DNA from: JAKFDI01 sp036676235
GTDB lineage: Bacteria > Pseudomonadota > Gammaproteobacteria > Burkholderiales > Burkholderiaceae_C
DNA length: 64,000 nucleotides
Direction of reading: 5' to 3'
Assembly (NCBI GenBank): GCA_036676235.1
Contig: JAKFDI010000087.1
Span: forward strand, 1-64,000
Under the pieces are notes generated by a model. That model was not told where the DNA came from and made no database searches. It saw only the letters and a list, made by a program, of their open reading frames with translations. Below, in pieces: positions 62,718 through 64,000 of the stretch. The translations under genes were made by a program, and so were the position numbers. How positions within the stretch are numbered: the stretch's first letter is position 1; every line of letters begins with the position of its first letter.

Positions 62718-63929
62718 TCAGTGCAGCTTCGGCCCTTCGGCGAGCACCCCGATCTCGTCGCACACCTGCGCCTCGCTGATCTGTTCGCGCCCGTCGCGCA
62801 CGGCCGCAGCGACGGCCTTCTCGACGGTGCGCAAGATCAGCCGCGGGCTCAGGTGCGCCAGCACATAGATGGCCTGTCGCTCGAACCTCACCCGCTCCTG
62901 CAGCCCCAGCCGTTCCAGCACCGATCTCGCGATCTGCGAGGCAACCTGCACGGACTGCTCCGGCGAGGGCGGCGCGAGGCTAAAGATCTCCATGCGGCTG
63001 AGCAGCGGCGTCTGCAGCCCTCGGATGCTATTGGCCGTGGCGATGTAGGTGGTCAGGCTCGCATCGATTTCGATCTCGCTGGAGGCGTCCAACGTCTGCC
63101 GGGCGTTCTGTGGCTCCAGCGTTCCATGCAGCTGCCCCAGCGGATCGCCGGTTCGGCCGTTGTCACTGGCGGCCTTGTCCAGCTCGTCCAGCAGGATCAC
63201 CGGGTTGGCGGCATCCCCCAGCGCGATCAGCTTGAACAGCAATCCCGATTCGCTGTTACTCCAGTGCTTGTCCGAGCCGCGCAGCTGCGTGCCGGCGCTG
63301 GGCTGATCGAACGCGATGGAGGCATACGGTGCGCCGAGCAGCTGCGCCAGCCGATGGCTGAACAGCGTCTTGCCGATGCCCGGCGGGCCGAGCAGCAGCA
63401 TCGGCGGGATACGCACCGGCGCGTTCGTGGCCTCGGCCACTGCGAGCGTGTTGCGGACCAGCCGGAGCGGGCCGCTGAAATTCGGCAGCTCCGCTTCGAG
63501 CGTGTCCAGCGCCCGGGTCGCGTCGTGCGGGCGGGCGATGCGCCGGTCCGGGCCGAGCGCGGTCAGGCGTTCACGCAGTGCCCGCCGGCGCTGATGCACG
63601 TCATGATCGGCAGTGCTCACCTTCACGTGGTCGTCGCCTGCCAGCACCTGCTCGGAGAACCTGGGCAGCACGCGGTAGAAGCCCGGCTGCGGCTTGGCGG
63701 GGTACGTGGCGGCGGCGGCTTCGGTCCGCGCGAGAACTTCCTTCTTGGCTTGGCGATCCTTGCGGCGCTCCTTCGCCCGCTCCCGCCGCAGTTGCGCCTG
63801 GGCCTGTTTCGCCTCCTTCTCACGGATCTCGTCCACCACCTTCTGCGGCAGAAGCAGCGGACCCATGGGGGTACGCACGAGCGCGTAGCCGAAAGGCGGC
63901 GGGGGACTGGGTTCGCGGCGCACGCTCAT
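62718..63929 (-). CDS. AAA-family ATPase with charged coiled-coil N-terminus
   Basis: A 403-residue protein. An N-terminal low-complexity and coiled-coil part (about 35-70, Lys/Arg/Gln/Ala rich) is followed by an AAA module with Walker A LLLGPPGIGKTLFSHRLA, Walker B VILLDELDKA and a sensor region TYIATANS. It resembles the ATPase core of Lon-like proteins without the protease. It lies 15 bp before the antitoxin and overlaps the upstream gene by ATGA, so it is in an operon. The function is unknown. Confidence 0.8.
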   Translation of the reverse strand: MSVRREPSPPPPFGYALVRTPMGPLLLPQKVVDEIREKEAKQAQAQLRRERAKERRKDRQAKKEVLARTEAAAATYPAKPQPGFYRVLPRFSEQVLAGDDHVKVSTADHDVHQRRRALRERLTALGPDRRIARPHDATRALDTLEAELPNFSGPLRLVRNTLAVAEATNAPVRIPPMLLLGPPGIGKTLFSHRLAQLLGAPYASIAFDQPSAGTQLRGSDKHWSNSESGLLFKLIALGDAANPVILLDELDKAASDNGRTGDPLGQLHGTLEPQNARQTLDASSEIEIDASLTTYIATANSIRGLQTPLLSRMEIFSLAPPSPEQSVQVASQIARSVLERLGLQERVRFERQAIYVLAHLSPRLILRTVEKAVAAAVRDGREQISEAQVCDEIGVLAEGPKLH

Positions 63930-64000
63930 GCCGAGGCCCCCTGGTCGAGGTGGCTGAACGTGGGGGCCGACCAGGACGCGCGCACCGCCTGGCGCACCCG
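63926..64000 (-). CDS. C-terminal end of an upstream gene, cut by the window edge
   Basis: The last 24 codons of a frame entering from outside the window end at TGA 63926-63928, overlapping the AAA ATPase start as ATGA. The residues (RVRQAVRASWSAPTFSHLDQ) do not identify a family. Confidence 0.55.
   Translation of the reverse strand, partial: RVRQAVRASWSAPTFSHLDQGASA

Overview
The window is chromosomal DNA of a high-G+C betaproteobacterium. By gene content it probably belongs to Burkholderiales, in the Rubrivivax/Leptothrix/Comamonadaceae neighbourhood. This is inference from protein families (PEP-CTERM/HAF proteins, DUF883, BON and paired universal stress proteins, DUF2271-ApbE flavin modules), not from a marker gene. 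No rRNA, tRNA or CRISPR array was seen. Almost all sequence is protein-coding, with short intergenic gaps and many ATGA/GTGA overlaps.

Layout. 0-6.4 kb: tail of an IS630-like transposase, a histidine kinase, a GAF protein, TspO, and a coupled KaiC-like ATPase/hybrid kinase pair. 6.7-41 kb: a large stress and low-oxygen island. It starts with a P-type Ca-like ATPase, a cation antiporter and a tandem universal stress protein (USP), and ends in mirror order with a tandem USP and an MgtA-like ATPase. Between them lie an L,D-transpeptidase, a YcbK-like peptidase, Hsp20, two USPs, a DksA-like protein, a MacAB-like exporter with an NAD(P)H quinone reductase-like flavoprotein, an SDR, a beta-CASP nuclease-like protein, a dehydrogenase module (E1 alpha, E1 beta, free lipoyl carrier, lipoate ligase), a kinase fusion, a FixL-like sensor cascade ending in an FNR-type regulator, DUF883, a flavodoxin, a zinc alcohol dehydrogenase and a triple-BON protein. 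41-48 kb: a diguanylate cyclase, two HAF-repeat PEP-CTERM proteins around a glycosyltransferase, and an MFS transporter. 48-53 kb: a USP and an extracytosolic flavin module (PepSY protein, DUF2271, PepSY-flavoreductase, ApbE). 53-58 kb: a lipid A modification module (EptA-like, PAP2, two-component pair, DgkA). 58-61 kb: a UbiB-like kinase and a USP. 61-64 kb: decayed remnants, an orphan antitoxin and an AAA ATPase.

The most interesting signal is not a gene. A 14-bp palindrome, TTGCG-N4-CGCAA, occurs perfectly six times, each time upstream of a gene start in the stress island. One-mismatch or FNR-like versions sit in other promoters of the same island, and a perfect FNR box lies before the UbiB-like gene. 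Four divergent gene pairs carry two boxes each, apparently one per promoter. The spacing resembles an FNR/CRP box (TTG-N8-CAA). The island encodes its own FNR-type regulator in which one of the four cluster cysteines is Trp, directly behind a FixL-like PAS kinase and a NarL-type response regulator. I infer a FixL/J/K-like oxygen-responsive circuit controlling energy, redox and USP genes through this box. A second notable system is the E1 alpha/E1 beta/lipoyl carrier/lipoate ligase operon, which lacks any E2 acyltransferase or E3.
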